A stretch of 64,000 bases of DNA from SG8-38 sp041576815 (GCA_041576815.1 JBFGKE010000005.1:62001-126000), one strand, 5' to 3'. Numbered from the stretch's first letter, positions 25,538 through 34,987 are shown. The notes: generated by a model not told the origin, from the letters alone. Made by a program: numbers and translations.

Positions 25538-27013
25538 TCAATCGGCCGAAGGGATCAACACGACCTCTCGAGGCTGACCCGGTTCCACGAGCACGTCTTT
25601 GCCCACCTGTGTTCCATCCAGCTCTCGCGCCTCGAAGTGGTACGAGCCCGGCGCGAGCCTGAGCAGGATGGCCCGGTCCATCCGCAGCGGCCCGTAGCTC
25701 TGGCCGTTCACGTAGAGCTCGCCGCGGTCGAGGGCGGCTCGCACTTTGACCTCGACCGGAATCTCCGCGTTTGCAAACTGAGGCGGCGGTGGGGACGCGC
25801 CGGCCGCGGTCGTGTCGCGCCGACCGGCGTTGACGATGGCGATCACGGCGGCAAGCCCGAGCAGCGCGAGCACCGTGGTCACGGTCGACCACGAAAATGA
25901 AACCTCTCCGGGCGGCTCGGAAAGAAAGCGCCTCAACGAGGGGCGCTTCCCCGCGACCGCGCGCGGAACCATGCTCTTGACGACGTGCGGCAGCGTCGGG
26001 CCCGAGGCAGGACGATCGTCACTTCCGCGCGGAAGCGGGTATTGCTGGTAGAAGGGAAGCGTGTCGCCGTCGGGCGGCTCGAGCGCATCGCCGTCGAAAT
26101 CGGCCACGATGCACGTGACGTTGTCGTGCCCGCCGGCCGCGTTGGCGAGGTCGATCAGCCGGTCCACGAGCTGTGGAAGGGGACCGACGCAGGCCATTTC
26201 TTCGCGAATGGCTGCGTCGTGGACCAAGCCGCTCAGACCGTCGGAGCAGAGGAGCACCCGATCGCCGCGTCGAAGCTCGGCGAACGTCAGATCCACGACG
26301 ACCTGCTCGGTCGTTCCAAGCGCCTGCAAAATGATGTTGGAGTGCTCGAAGGCCTCGGCTTCATCTTCGGTGAGTTGGCCGGCCTCGATGAGCTGGTTGA
26401 CCAAGGATTGGTCCTTGGTGACGAGGTTTAGTTGACCGTTCCGCAAGATGTAGCAGCGGCTGTCGCCGACTTGTCCGATGAACAGGACCTTGTCGATCAG
26501 CCCTGCCACCGTGGCCGTCGTGCCCATCCCGCGGCGGGTTCGATCTTTCTTTGCTGCGAGGAAGATACGCGCCCCGGCCTCTTCAATCGAATCGACCAAG
26601 CGACGAGCAAACTGGTCGCGGTCCTCGGCGGCATGGTCGCCGCGTAGCATCTCGAACATCGTGTCGACGGCCATGTGGCTCGCCACCTCGCCCGCCGCCG
26701 CACCGCCCATTCCGTCACAGACCGCGAGCGCAAAGCCTCGCTCGGACACACTGCCCTCGACGACCTGCTCCTCCGAAAGCGGCCCTGCGTCGGAGCTGAG
26801 ATCGGCAATCATGAAGTTGTCTTCGTTGTGCTCGCGAACGAGCCCCACGTCGGTCTTGCCGAACGTGGTGAACCGGAGCCCAGAAGGCGTACCCGCTGGG
26901 GTCACCTTCGGCGTCCGCTCCCAGGTCTCGACGCCGCTCGCCGGCGCCAACGTCTCACCACCGTCGGCCCCTTGAGGTGGATCGCCACCGTTCCGGTGCG
27001 CATCCCCGCTCAT
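25538..27013 (-). CDS. PP2C-family Ser/Thr protein phosphatase with membrane segment and PEGA-like C-terminus
   Basis: A 491-residue protein. About residues 50-320 form a PP2C phosphatase with metal-binding motifs VREHNEDNF, CDGMGGAAAGEVAS, GMGTTATVAG, VGDSRCYI, CSDGLSGL and GGHDNVTCIV. A transmembrane helix (about residues 375-395) follows, then a short extracytoplasmic domain with LYVNGQSYGPL and APGSYHFEA, resembling PEGA repeats. It probably reverses Ser/Thr phosphorylation and could sense the periplasm. First gene of a three-gene operon with FHA and hypothetical proteins. Confidence 0.9.
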   Translation of the reverse strand: MSGDAHRNGGDPPQGADGGETLAPASGVETWERTPKVTPAGTPSGLRFTTFGKTDVGLVREHNEDNFMIADLSSDAGPLSEEQVVEGSVSERGFALAVCDGMGGAAAGEVASHMAVDTMFEMLRGDHAAEDRDQFARRLVDSIEEAGARIFLAAKKDRTRRGMGTTATVAGLIDKVLFIGQVGDSRCYILRNGQLNLVTKDQSLVNQLIEAGQLTEDEAEAFEHSNIILQALGTTEQVVVDLTFAELRRGDRVLLCSDGLSGLVHDAAIREEMACVGPLPQLVDRLIDLANAAGGHDNVTCIVADFDGDALEPPDGDTLPFYQQYPLPRGSDDRPASGPTLPHVVKSMVPRAVAGKRPSLRRFLSEPPGEVSFSWSTVTTVLALLGLAAVIAIVNAGRRDTTAAGASPPPPQFANAEIPVEVKVRAALDRGELYVNGQSYGPLRMDRAILLRLAPGSYHFEARELDGTQVGKDVLVEPGQPREVVLIPSAD

Positions 27014-27127
27014 TCAGCCCCCGCCTGCATCCAATCGCCCCACGTCGACACTCTAACGATATAGCGTACAGGCGCCCCGCCGAAATCCCAAGCGTTTGCC
27101 CCCCAATTAGGCCCGATTCCGGGCGTT

Positions 27128-27751
27128 TTACAGAAGGAAATGGAACCCGAGACGGAGGACGATCATGGCGTCCAGGACCGCGTCGACACCGCGAACGGCC
27201 CCGTCCGCCGGGGTGGTGAACGCTTGGGTTCTGAGCAGGTTGCCAGTGACGAGAAAGAACAGGACCGCGTCGGGCGTGAGCTCGACCTCGGCCCCCGCGC
27301 CGATCTCCGCCGTCCCGCCGAGGGTGGCAACCCGGAACGAAGGCCCCAGCGTGAGGAAGCCTCCCCGCAGGCGAAGGACCGGATGGGTAGAGCGATTGGG
27401 AAGGAAAGAGTATTGCAGAGTCCCCAGGAACATCTGTGGCACGGTGACCTCGTAGACCCCGTTCGCGGTCATCAGCCAGAACTCGTATCCAAACCCGACA
27501 CCGATCCCGTTGGCCCACCGATAAGAGAAGCCCACCCCGACGCCCCAGCCGAGGTCGGCAATACACTGAGTGCCGGCGGGGCAAAGCCGCTTGGTCGACA
27601 CCGGGATCACGAGACCGGTCTCCGGGCCGATCGAAAACGAGCCGGCTCGCTCGTGGGCTCCGCCGGACAGCTCCGCGGAATCGGCCCGAACCGATCGAGG
27701 GGCGCTGAGGCAAAGCACCCCCAAACACAGGGCGGCGCATCGGATTGGCAC
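27128..27751 (-). CDS. Predicted outer-membrane beta-barrel protein
   Basis: A 207-residue exported protein with signal peptide IRCAALCLGVLCLSAPRSVRA. The mature part alternates Gly/aromatic and hydrophobic residues (LGWGVGVGFSYRWANGIGVGFG) and ends in LRLGFHFLL, as small outer-membrane barrels do. GTG at 27751 is the likely start; an upstream in-frame TTG at 27787 is possible. No function can be assigned. It lies 114 bp upstream of the PP2C gene on the same strand. Confidence 0.65.
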   Translation of the reverse strand: MPIRCAALCLGVLCLSAPRSVRADSAELSGGAHERAGSFSIGPETGLVIPVSTKRLCPAGTQCIADLGWGVGVGFSYRWANGIGVGFGYEFWLMTANGVYEVTVPQMFLGTLQYSFLPNRSTHPVLRLRGGFLTLGPSFRVATLGGTAEIGAGAEVELTPDAVLFFLVTGNLLRTQAFTTPADGAVRGVDAVLDAMIVLRLGFHFLL

Positions 27752-27789
27752 GGGGCTAGCATAGAGGCATCGTTCCCGCGCCGACAAGA

Positions 27790-27817
27790 TTGACAGCCCC
27801 CACCCCTTTCTTATAGT
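27790..27817 (+). promoter_or_regulatory. Near-consensus sigma-70-type promoter
   Basis: TTGACA (27790-27795), a 16-bp spacer and TATAGT (27812-27817) lie upstream of the acidic-protein gene, giving a predicted start near 27824 and a leader of about 26 nt. This is one of the strongest-looking promoters in the window. Confidence 0.65.
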
Positions 27818-27849
27818 AGCGCCGATTCGTCACGCGAAGAGGTTTTGGG

Positions 27850-28218
27850 ATGGAGATCTTCCTGAATAAGCGCTCGATGCAGCGTGTCCGCCTATCGGTG
27901 GCGGATGCGATCGAAGACGGGGAAATCGACGCCCTCCGCGAGGATTTGGTCAGCGTCTTCTCCGATGACGACATCGAGGAAATCGAACGCCGAATCGACA
28001 GCGGGGATTTTTACGACTTCATCTCCGAGATCCTCGACGAGTGGTCCGGCGAAGACCTGGACGAGCTCATGGAGCTTCTCGAAACCCAGCTCGCCGATGC
28101 CGACGTCGCTTTGAAGTACACCGCGCCAGAAACCGACGATTCGGACGACGACGATGCCGAGGACGAAGAAGAGGCCGAAGAGGAGCTGATCGTCGACGAC
28201 TCGGACGACGACCTGTAG
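27850..28218 (+). CDS. Small acidic protein of unknown function
   Basis: A 122-residue cytoplasmic protein. The first 90 residues are helical-looking with many acidic residues (DDDIEEIERRIDSGDFYDFIS). The last 30 are almost all Asp/Glu/Ser (DDSDDDDAEDEEEAEEEL). The acidic tail recalls charge-mimic or protein-interaction tails. I do not recognise a family. The near-consensus promoter directly upstream suggests high expression. Confidence 0.65.
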   Translation: MEIFLNKRSMQRVRLSVADAIEDGEIDALREDLVSVFSDDDIEEIERRIDSGDFYDFISEILDEWSGEDLDELMELLETQLADADVALKYTAPETDDSDDDDAEDEEEAEEELIVDDSDDDL

Positions 28219-28289
28219 TCCCCGCCCCACCTGAAAAGTTCTGGTGACCTTTCCTGGCATCTACGCTCGTGAGAGGTGATGCTGTTGTC

Positions 28290-29462
28290 ATGCGTGTTCA
28301 ATGTATCGTGGGGGGCCACACGCTTGGCTTTGTCGTGGGGGTGTTGGTCGGCTGCGGGGGCGGCGGCGGTGGTGGAGACGGCTCCACGGACTTGCAGCTC
28401 ACCGCCGATCCGACCGTGCACCAAAGAACGTCGCACGCGATCACCCAGGCGAGCTATCGTTGGATAGACCGCCATCAGTACAAGCCTGACGACGGTTTCG
28501 TGCACGCGTTTGGCTACGGTGACTTCGACTCCGATGGCAAGGAGGACGCGCTCGTGTTCAGCGGGCAGTTTCTTTCGGCGGCCGCGAACCCGGCACGACT
28601 CACGCTAGACGTGGACGGTGGCGCGTCGAACGGCGCTGCAGTATTCGGCGGCAACGTGCCTGGCGGGATTCACCCGCGCAAGCTGTTGGTGGGCGACCTC
28701 AACGGCGATAACGATGACGACGCGGTGCTCATCGACCACGGATTCGACGCTGACCCGTTTCCAGGAGCGCCAGTGGTCTACGTGCTCTCGGGCGGTGACG
28801 GCAGTCTCACGACGACGGTCGATGTCGCGTTGACGGGGTTTCACCACGCCGGGGCGCTTGGCGACTTCGACAATGACGGCGACTTGGATCTATTCGTCGC
28901 CAGCTCACCATGGCAGGACAAGCCGCACGTGCTTCTCCAAAACGACGGCGACGGCATGATGACGGAGACGAGCCAGCTGGTCGGCAATCACTGGAGTCTC
29001 AACATTTGGGCAAGCGAGCTCGCCGATCTCGACGGCGACGGATTTCTCGATCTGCTCATCGGTGGCAGCAACGCCGAGGGCGACTCGAAGGTGCTTTGGG
29101 GCTCGTCCAACGGAAGCTACGGCAGCGACGTGCTGAGCCTGGGCCTCTCGCAGCACGACACGTATGACTTCGACGCGGAAGACATCGACGGCGATGGCGA
29201 CCGTGACCTTCTGGTGACCCTCGTGAGCCTTCAGACGAACCAGACCCACCTGCGGCTATTCATCAACGAAGGCGAGCGTCGCTTCACGGACGAGACCGCC
29301 ACTCGCTTTGACATCCCAGGCCACGATGCGTTTTGGTTCGACTTCAGCTTCATCCAGGACATCGACGATGACGACGATTTGGACATCGTCGCCGACGACT
29401 GGGGCCGCAGGCTCTCATGGCTCAACGAAGGCGGTACCTTCGCAAAGCAGCCGATCCGGTAG
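28290..29462 (+). CDS. FG-GAP/VCBS-repeat lipoprotein
   Basis: A 390-residue secreted protein with a lipoprotein signal (VVGVLVGC, lipobox Cys) followed by a Gly-rich linker. The rest is a run of FG-GAP/VCBS repeats with calcium-type loops: DFDSDGKEDALV, DLNGDNDDDAV, DFDNDGDLDLFV, DLDGDGFLDLL, DIDGDGDRDLLV and DIDDDDDLDIV. These predict a beta-propeller of about six or seven blades on the cell surface. Start is the ATG at 28290; an in-frame GTG at 28269 is also possible. Role unknown; such proteins bind proteins or glycans. Confidence 0.85.
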   Translation: MRVQCIVGGHTLGFVVGVLVGCGGGGGGGDGSTDLQLTADPTVHQRTSHAITQASYRWIDRHQYKPDDGFVHAFGYGDFDSDGKEDALVFSGQFLSAAANPARLTLDVDGGASNGAAVFGGNVPGGIHPRKLLVGDLNGDNDDDAVLIDHGFDADPFPGAPVVYVLSGGDGSLTTTVDVALTGFHHAGALGDFDNDGDLDLFVASSPWQDKPHVLLQNDGDGMMTETSQLVGNHWSLNIWASELADLDGDGFLDLLIGGSNAEGDSKVLWGSSNGSYGSDVLSLGLSQHDTYDFDAEDIDGDGDRDLLVTLVSLQTNQTHLRLFINEGERRFTDETATRFDIPGHDAFWFDFSFIQDIDDDDDLDIVADDWGRRLSWLNEGGTFAKQPIR

Positions 29463-29564
29463 CCGGCCCGCACATCCTCGCCTGGGATCGTTCCGAAATC
29501 CCCGCATGGCCCGAGTCCCGTCGTGAGGGCTTCCGACCTCCGGCACAGCCTCGCACGGACGGCG

Positions 29565-30323
29565 TTAAACCGTGTTAGATCGTTCGATCTTCGAATGTTT
29601 GGCTCCGGGCCGTCCCCGGAACCGGGCGACGTATTGGCCACAGAACAGACGGGCGGCCGGGGCTAGTCGTTCGATGAGGGGCTCGACGCGCTTGCAGACC
29701 TTGGCCATGGGGTCGGGGCAAAAATACGGTACCAGCCCGATGAAGGTGGCGCGTTCTACCTGCCCTCCGCCCCGGCGAAACCAGCCATCGATGGTGGTGG
29801 CACGGAAGCTCTTCTCGTCGTGCCGCACGTGGTAGGGAGAGACCCTTTCGATGACTTTGAGCACGGGGTTGTAGCCGTTGGGCTCCACGATGACGATGTC
29901 GTTTGCCACCTTGCAAGCGCTGGCGGCGACGGCGGCCGGATCATCCACGTGGTGCAGCAAGCCACGGATGATCGCAACGTCGAAGCGCTCACCCCGCTCG
30001 TGCAAGCGGGTGGCGTCCCCCACCTCGAACTCCACCTGGTCGTTGCCGGCAGCGCGTTGCCGCGCCCGCTCGATGGCCATCGCGGCGGCGTCGACCCCGA
30101 GGACCCGGCGCGCCCCGGCACGGGCGAGCTCCATCGAATAGGTGCCATCCCCGCAGCCGATGTCTATCACGTCACGACCGGCGACGTTGACCAGATCCTC
30201 GACCGCCCGGGAGATGCGCCCGTTGGCCAGGCGGCAGGACAGCTTGTCGCTGGTGTACAGGTAGCCGCCATGCTGCTCGACGTCGTCGTTGAACTCGGTC
30301 CAGATGTCACTTCGTTTGCTCAC
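29565..30323 (-). CDS. Class I SAM-dependent methyltransferase in glycan operon
   Basis: A 252-residue methyltransferase with the SAM-binding motif VIDIGCGDGTYSMELARAG, the acidic VLGVDAAAMAIERAR strand, VGDATRL and RGLLHHVDD. The C-terminal part carries no membrane segment. The GTG start lies 2 bp after the stop of the upstream methyltransferase, making it the last gene of the six-gene operon. A sugar or lipid-linked glycan is the likely acceptor by context; the sequence alone does not show it. It is convergent with the FG-GAP lipoprotein. Confidence 0.85.
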   Translation of the reverse strand: MSKRSDIWTEFNDDVEQHGGYLYTSDKLSCRLANGRISRAVEDLVNVAGRDVIDIGCGDGTYSMELARAGARRVLGVDAAAMAIERARQRAAGNDQVEFEVGDATRLHERGERFDVAIIRGLLHHVDDPAAVAASACKVANDIVIVEPNGYNPVLKVIERVSPYHVRHDEKSFRATTIDGWFRRGGGQVERATFIGLVPYFCPDPMAKVCKRVEPLIERLAPAARLFCGQYVARFRGRPGAKHSKIERSNTV

Positions 30324-30325
30324 GG

Positions 30326-31231
30326 TCAGCTCGGTGCATACCCCACCGCCACCATGTTGCCCACCCACATCGGCAGGGCCCGGCGATGCAGCCGGGCCCG
30401 GCGAAGAACGCTCAGCACCGCCTCTCGGGCCGGCCCCGGGAGGGGCGCCAGGCGCAGCCAATAGGTGAGAGGATAGGTGTTGCGCAAGGGCCGAACCGAG
30501 ACGCGGCTGAGACCCAGCTCGACGAGCAGCCGACGCAGGCTCCGGGGCGAAAACAGCTGCAGGTGCTCCACGTCCAAAATGGGCGAGCGCTCGCCTAGGA
30601 GTCGTGCCAACCAGGCTCGATAGTTGTGGGCCACGGTGAGGAACGCCCCCCCAGGCTCGAGCAGCGATACGACATCGGAGCACACCGCCCGGGGGTCGTC
30701 GAGGTGCTCGAGAGTTTGAAAGCAAGACACCAGGCTGTACTGGCCGGCTGCGTAATCGCTAGCTCGGAAAACGGCTTCCCGGATCAATGGCCGGATGGCC
30801 GAGTCGGCTTCGGCAATGGGAGCCGCGGAAGGCTCCACCCCCTCCACCTCGCCAAAGCCCGCGGCCAACAGCTGCCGCAAAAACGCCCCGTCCCCGGTCC
30901 CGATGTCCAATGCCTTGCCGAGCCGCGGGAGGTTTGCGGTGATGCGCCCGAGCTCGCCGGCGTAGCTAGCGGCCGCGTATTGGGAGGCCTCCGCCGCATC
31001 GAAGGATGCTGCCCGATAGGAGGCTTCGAGCCAGTCCGGCTCGGGGGCCGGGGTCGCGTAGAGCAAATCGCAGTCGGGACAACAGACCATGCGGTGATGC
31101 ATGCCCTCCGGCGCCTTGCGGGAGGCAAATGAGAAGTCGTCGAGGCGGCTGGGGTCGACGTTGGCGCCAAACCACTGCCGGGAGTCATCGCCACTGCCAC
31201 ACAGGGGGCAGCTCCGCCGTCGCAGTTTCAT
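30326..31231 (-). CDS. Zinc-ribbon class I SAM-dependent methyltransferase
   Basis: A 301-residue methyltransferase with an N-terminal zinc-binding pair CPLCG (residues 8-12) and CCPDCD (about residue 50), followed by a SAM-binding core (ALDIGTGDGAFLRQLLAAG) and QTLEHLDDP. Proteins of this shape include sugar C- and O-methyltransferases in surface-polysaccharide and deoxysugar clusters. Its ATG overlaps the stop of the epimerase-glycosyltransferase gene by 4 bp. The acceptor is inferred from context. Confidence 0.85.
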   Translation of the reverse strand: MKLRRRSCPLCGSGDDSRQWFGANVDPSRLDDFSFASRKAPEGMHHRMVCCPDCDLLYATPAPEPDWLEASYRAASFDAAEASQYAAASYAGELGRITANLPRLGKALDIGTGDGAFLRQLLAAGFGEVEGVEPSAAPIAEADSAIRPLIREAVFRASDYAAGQYSLVSCFQTLEHLDDPRAVCSDVVSLLEPGGAFLTVAHNYRAWLARLLGERSPILDVEHLQLFSPRSLRRLLVELGLSRVSVRPLRNTYPLTYWLRLAPLPGPAREAVLSVLRRARLHRRALPMWVGNMVAVGYAPS

Positions 31232-33216
31232 TCGCTGGTGTCCAAGGATCCGTCGGCGCGCAGCTCGTCTGCTGCGTCGCGAATTTCTCCATCGCGGATG
31301 ATGCTGCGCCGCAGAAAGTGCGGGCGACGCTTCACTTCCTCGAAGATCTTGGCGATGTACTCGCCCACCATGCTGATGGCGAAGAGATTGACGGCGCCGA
31401 AGAAGGTCACGGTCAACAGCGTGGAGGTGATGCCCGGCGGAGCGAGGTCGGGGAGCCACAGTTTGGTGACCACCTGCACCCCGGCCAACACCGCGAAGAG
31501 GGAGATCAGCAAGGTGGCGCCCACGCTGAGCATGGTCAACGGAACGTTGCTGAAGGAGAGGATGCCCTTCTTGGCCCACCCGATGTTGCGCCACAGATTG
31601 TTGGTGCTCTTGCCGAACATCCGCTCCGGACGCAGATAGTCCACGCCGGTTTGGGAGAAGCCCACAAACGCCCGCACCCCGCGCAAAAACAGGTCGCGCT
31701 CCGGAAAGCGTAGAATCCTGCGAACCACCCGCCGGTCCATCAGAGAGAAGTCGCCGGCGTCGTGGGGAATGCTGATGAAGGAGAAGCGGTCGAAGAGCCG
31801 GTAGAACATCCAGTAGGCGATGCGCATGTGCCACGGCGCTTCGCGCTTCACCCGCCGGCCGTACACCACGTCGTAGCCCTCGCGCCATTTCTCCACGAAC
31901 TGTTCGATGAGCTCCGGGGGATCCTGGAGGTCGCCGTCGAGCAGCACGCAGGCGTTCTTGCTGGCCACAGCCATGCCGCTCTTGAACGCGGCCTGGGAGC
32001 CAAAATTGCGCGAATGGCTGATGCCGATCACCCGACGATCCCGCGCGCTCAGGTTGCGGATGACCTCCTCGGAGTCATCGGGGCTGCAGTCGTTGACGAA
32101 GATGATCTCGTACTCGATGCGCAGCTTCCGAAACACGGCAGTGAGCCGCTCGTGCATGATCGGGATGGCTTGGCCGTCGCGGTAGCAGGCGATGACGGCA
32201 CTGACGCTGTGTTTGGTATTGAGGCCGTATTTTTTGGACGAGCGCTCGTACGCCTCGCGATCCGGCAGCGCTTCGAGCCACTTGGCGGTGCGCTCGAGCC
32301 CCTCGCGAAAAGACGTCCGGGCTGACCACCCGATGGCATCTTTCGCCCGGCTCGGCTCGGCGTACCACTCACCCACGTCCCAGCGTCGCTTGGGCATGGA
32401 GTACTTGGGCTCTTCGTCTATCTGGAACACCTCCTTCGCCACCCGGGCGACGTCGGCGATGGTGGTGCGGATGCCGCTACCGATGTTCAAGGACTCCCCG
32501 AAGAGCTCCTCACGCATGCCGAGGGCGGCGTCGACGAAGGCCTCGGTCGCATCGTCGACGTAGATGAAGTCGCGCGAGATGCTGGGGTCGACGAAGGGAG
32601 GCAGCCGGCCCTGCAGGCCGTTGAGCACGACGGCGGGGATCAAGCGGGAGGCGTCTTCGTAGGGGCCGAATATCGAATAGAGCCTGAGGTTGATGCCGGG
32701 CAGCCCCCGCTCCCGGCCCATGTATTTGAGCAGGGCGGCGGCGGAGACTTTGGACGCGGCGTAGTGGCTGTTGGGCTCGGCCGGGCTGTCCTCCCCCGGC
32801 CCCGCTGCGTTGCGGCCATACTCGGAGGAGCTACCGGCCTGCACGTAGCCACGGATCTGGCGACTGGCGAGTTGCTCGAGGAGCCGGACGGGAAAGCTCA
32901 GGTTGGTGCGATAGATGAGCTGGGGGTCGGTTTCAAAGGGGTAGGCCCCGAAGGCCACGCTGTTGATCACCGTGAGGGGTCGCACCTTGTCGAGGAGGTC
33001 GGTGAGGTTGGCTTCGACGAGCAGATCCACCGCGAGCAGGTTGGCCTCTGGGAGTCCCTGGAGGCGCCACGCCGGAGCGGTGGAGGCGGTGCCAAACACG
33101 TCAGACCGCACGTCGAGCAGCGAGCGGTACACGTTGGCCCCCACGAAGCCGCTGGCTCCGAGCACCAGGATGGGCCCTTGCAGCTGCTCGATCTTCTGCC
33201 GCAGAGTAGCGCTCAC
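31228..33216 (-). CDS. Fused NAD-dependent sugar epimerase/dehydratase and GT2 glycosyltransferase
   Basis: A single 662-residue reading frame. Residues 10-320 are an extended short-chain dehydrogenase acting on nucleotide sugars (GASGFVG at 20, Ser130, Tyr152-x3-Lys156). Residues 337-560 are a GT2 enzyme of the dolichyl-phosphate/undecaprenyl-phosphate sugar transferase type, with VIACYRDGQ, NDCSPD and the metal-binding LLDGDLQDPPELI. Two C-terminal membrane helices follow (about 560-585 and 597-620). No stop or frameshift separates the parts. The fusion suggests a sugar is modified and passed straight to a lipid carrier. The GTG start overlaps the transketolase stop by 4 bp. Confidence 0.85.
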   Translation of the reverse strand: MSATLRQKIEQLQGPILVLGASGFVGANVYRSLLDVRSDVFGTASTAPAWRLQGLPEANLLAVDLLVEANLTDLLDKVRPLTVINSVAFGAYPFETDPQLIYRTNLSFPVRLLEQLASRQIRGYVQAGSSSEYGRNAAGPGEDSPAEPNSHYAASKVSAAALLKYMGRERGLPGINLRLYSIFGPYEDASRLIPAVVLNGLQGRLPPFVDPSISRDFIYVDDATEAFVDAALGMREELFGESLNIGSGIRTTIADVARVAKEVFQIDEEPKYSMPKRRWDVGEWYAEPSRAKDAIGWSARTSFREGLERTAKWLEALPDREAYERSSKKYGLNTKHSVSAVIACYRDGQAIPIMHERLTAVFRKLRIEYEIIFVNDCSPDDSEEVIRNLSARDRRVIGISHSRNFGSQAAFKSGMAVASKNACVLLDGDLQDPPELIEQFVEKWREGYDVVYGRRVKREAPWHMRIAYWMFYRLFDRFSFISIPHDAGDFSLMDRRVVRRILRFPERDLFLRGVRAFVGFSQTGVDYLRPERMFGKSTNNLWRNIGWAKKGILSFSNVPLTMLSVGATLLISLFAVLAGVQVVTKLWLPDLAPPGITSTLLTVTFFGAVNLFAISMVGEYIAKIFEEVKRRPHFLRRSIIRDGEIRDAADELRADGSLDTSE

Positions 33217-34133
33217 GCCCGCGCCCCCAGAGACCTGCACTGCTCGAGCAGGGACGAAGGGTCGAGACCGCTCTGCCGCCGGTGGAAGCGCTGCGAGCCA
33301 TAGGTGCCCGAGGGGTAGCCTCGCGCGTGCACGTGGGCGAAGCGCCCGATGACGATGCCCTCCGACGCCAGCGCGGCGACCAGCGCGCGCCCCACGCTGC
33401 CTCGGGCCACGTGCTCCTCCGCCACGCACAGGCTTCCCGTGCGCCGCAGCGCATGGACCAGCTCATCCGGCAAGGTGGGCACGTCGATGGGCAGCTCGGC
33501 CACGACCCACACGTCGGGACGCTCGCTCTTCGGGAGCGCTTCGGCAGCACGCACCAGGCTCCCGGCCAAGGGCCCCACGGCCACGCACACCGGCCCGTCG
33601 CCGGCCAAGAGATGCCGCCAGGGTGCGTATTCGGGCGGCTCGGTCTGCTCTCCCCATTCGCAGCGCCCCAGACGCAAATAGCCAGGGCAGCGCGCAGCCG
33701 CCATGCGATCGACGGCGGGACCCACGTCGGTGCGAAAAGCAGGCACGAAGGCCCTCAGGTGGGGCAGCGCCAGCAGGACACCGTAGTCCTCCAGGGCATG
33801 GTGGCTGCCCCCCATGACGCCGTAGCCATAGCCCCCGCCGTTGCCGACCAGCTTGACCGGGAGCTTATGCAGACAAACGTCGTTGCGGATCTGCTCGTAG
33901 GCCCGCGCGTAGCAAAACGGCGCAATGCTGTAGACCCAAGGGGACATGCCCTCTGCACACAGCCCCGCCGCCACCGTGACCATGTTCTGCTCGGCCACGC
34001 CCGCGTTGATGAACCGCTCGCCCAGCGCCTCCGCCAAAGGCTCCAGCGCGTTGAAGCCCAAGTCCCCAGTGAGGAAGACCAGCTCTCGTTGCGACGACAG
34101 CTCGACCCACCGGCGGCACGCGAAGTTCCTCAT
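33213..34133 (-). CDS. Transketolase-like C-terminal subunit
   Basis: A 306-residue pyrimidine-binding plus C-terminal transketolase half. Conserved features are FLTGDLGFNALEPL, the catalytic-type Glu in INAGVAEQNMVTVAAGL, and the C-terminal VWVVAELPIDVPTLP domain. It must pair with the separately encoded N-terminal half. Start at MRNFACRRW overlaps the N-subunit stop by 4 bp. Split transketolases in polysaccharide clusters are thought to make unusual sugars, in contrast to the full-length pentose-phosphate enzyme. The exact two-carbon transfer is unknown. Confidence 0.88.
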   Translation of the reverse strand: MRNFACRRWVELSSQRELVFLTGDLGFNALEPLAEALGERFINAGVAEQNMVTVAAGLCAEGMSPWVYSIAPFCYARAYEQIRNDVCLHKLPVKLVGNGGGYGYGVMGGSHHALEDYGVLLALPHLRAFVPAFRTDVGPAVDRMAAARCPGYLRLGRCEWGEQTEPPEYAPWRHLLAGDGPVCVAVGPLAGSLVRAAEALPKSERPDVWVVAELPIDVPTLPDELVHALRRTGSLCVAEEHVARGSVGRALVAALASEGIVIGRFAHVHARGYPSGTYGSQRFHRRQSGLDPSSLLEQCRSLGARA

Positions 34134-34987
34134 GCCCCGCCGAGCTCCTCGATGGCGCGGGCGTACAGCTCGTCGGTGAGCGGCAGGTAGTGCCACTCCA
34201 TTCGATCCTGCATGAACGAAACCCCGTTGCCCTTGTGGGTGCGCAACAGCACGACGTTCAGCCCCCCGGCTGTAGCGGGCAGTGCAGCAGCGAGGGCGCT
34301 CGGATCGTGGCCATCGATCTCGGTGACCGTGGCCCCAAAGGCCCGGACCCGCTCCGCCACATCGTCCAGCGAAGCGACCTCCGAGGTGGTACCGAACCCC
34401 TGCAGGCCATTGACGTCCACGACGATGGTGAGGTTGTGCAAACGCTGGTGGTTCGCGAACGTGAGCGCCTCCCAGGTGGAGCCCTCCTGCCACTCGCCGT
34501 CGGAGGTGAGGCAGTAGATCTGCCCCGGCTCCCCCCGCAGTCTGCGCGCCAGCGCCATACCCGCGCCGAAGGAAACGCCGTGGCCCAGGCTGCCAGTGGC
34601 CACGCGTATCCCGGGTGTCCAACCGGGTACCGGATGGCCCGCCAGCCGAGTGCCATCGCGATGGAAGGTCTCGAGCTGCTCCTCTCCGAGCTCGCCGGTG
34701 GTCCACAGGGTGACGTACAACGCGCCGGCGGCGTGGCCCTTGGAGAGCACGAATCGGTCGTTGGGCCCCATCACGCGATGGTGCAGATGAAGCAATGCAT
34801 CGATGGCGGAGAGATTGCCACCGATGTGACCCACCCCGCTCTCGTAGTGCATTTGAAGCAACCGCAGCTTAGCCCGGCGAACCATGGCCGAATACTCAGG
34901 GGCTGTCGCTTGGCTCGGCCCTTTCGCCGTCATCTCCATCTCCGACGCACGTTCTAGCAGCCGCCCCAAAGCCATGAAACCCGTCAC
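34130..34987 (-). CDS. Transketolase-like N-terminal subunit (TPP-binding)
   Basis: A 285-residue diphosphate-binding half of transketolase. It carries HYESGVGHIGGNLSAIDAL, VLSKGHAAGALY, GSLGHGVSFGAGMAL and the thiamine diphosphate/Mg2+ motif TSDGEWQEGSTWEAL ending in VDVNGLQGFG. It pairs with the C-terminal subunit encoded directly downstream. Both gene ends overlap their neighbours by 4 bp (ATGA), so the heterodimer subunits are likely made in equal amounts. Confidence 0.9.
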   Translation of the reverse strand: MTGFMALGRLLERASEMEMTAKGPSQATAPEYSAMVRRAKLRLLQMHYESGVGHIGGNLSAIDALLHLHHRVMGPNDRFVLSKGHAAGALYVTLWTTGELGEEQLETFHRDGTRLAGHPVPGWTPGIRVATGSLGHGVSFGAGMALARRLRGEPGQIYCLTSDGEWQEGSTWEALTFANHQRLHNLTIVVDVNGLQGFGTTSEVASLDDVAERVRAFGATVTEIDGHDPSALAAALPATAGGLNVVLLRTHKGNGVSFMQDRMEWHYLPLTDELYARAIEELGGA

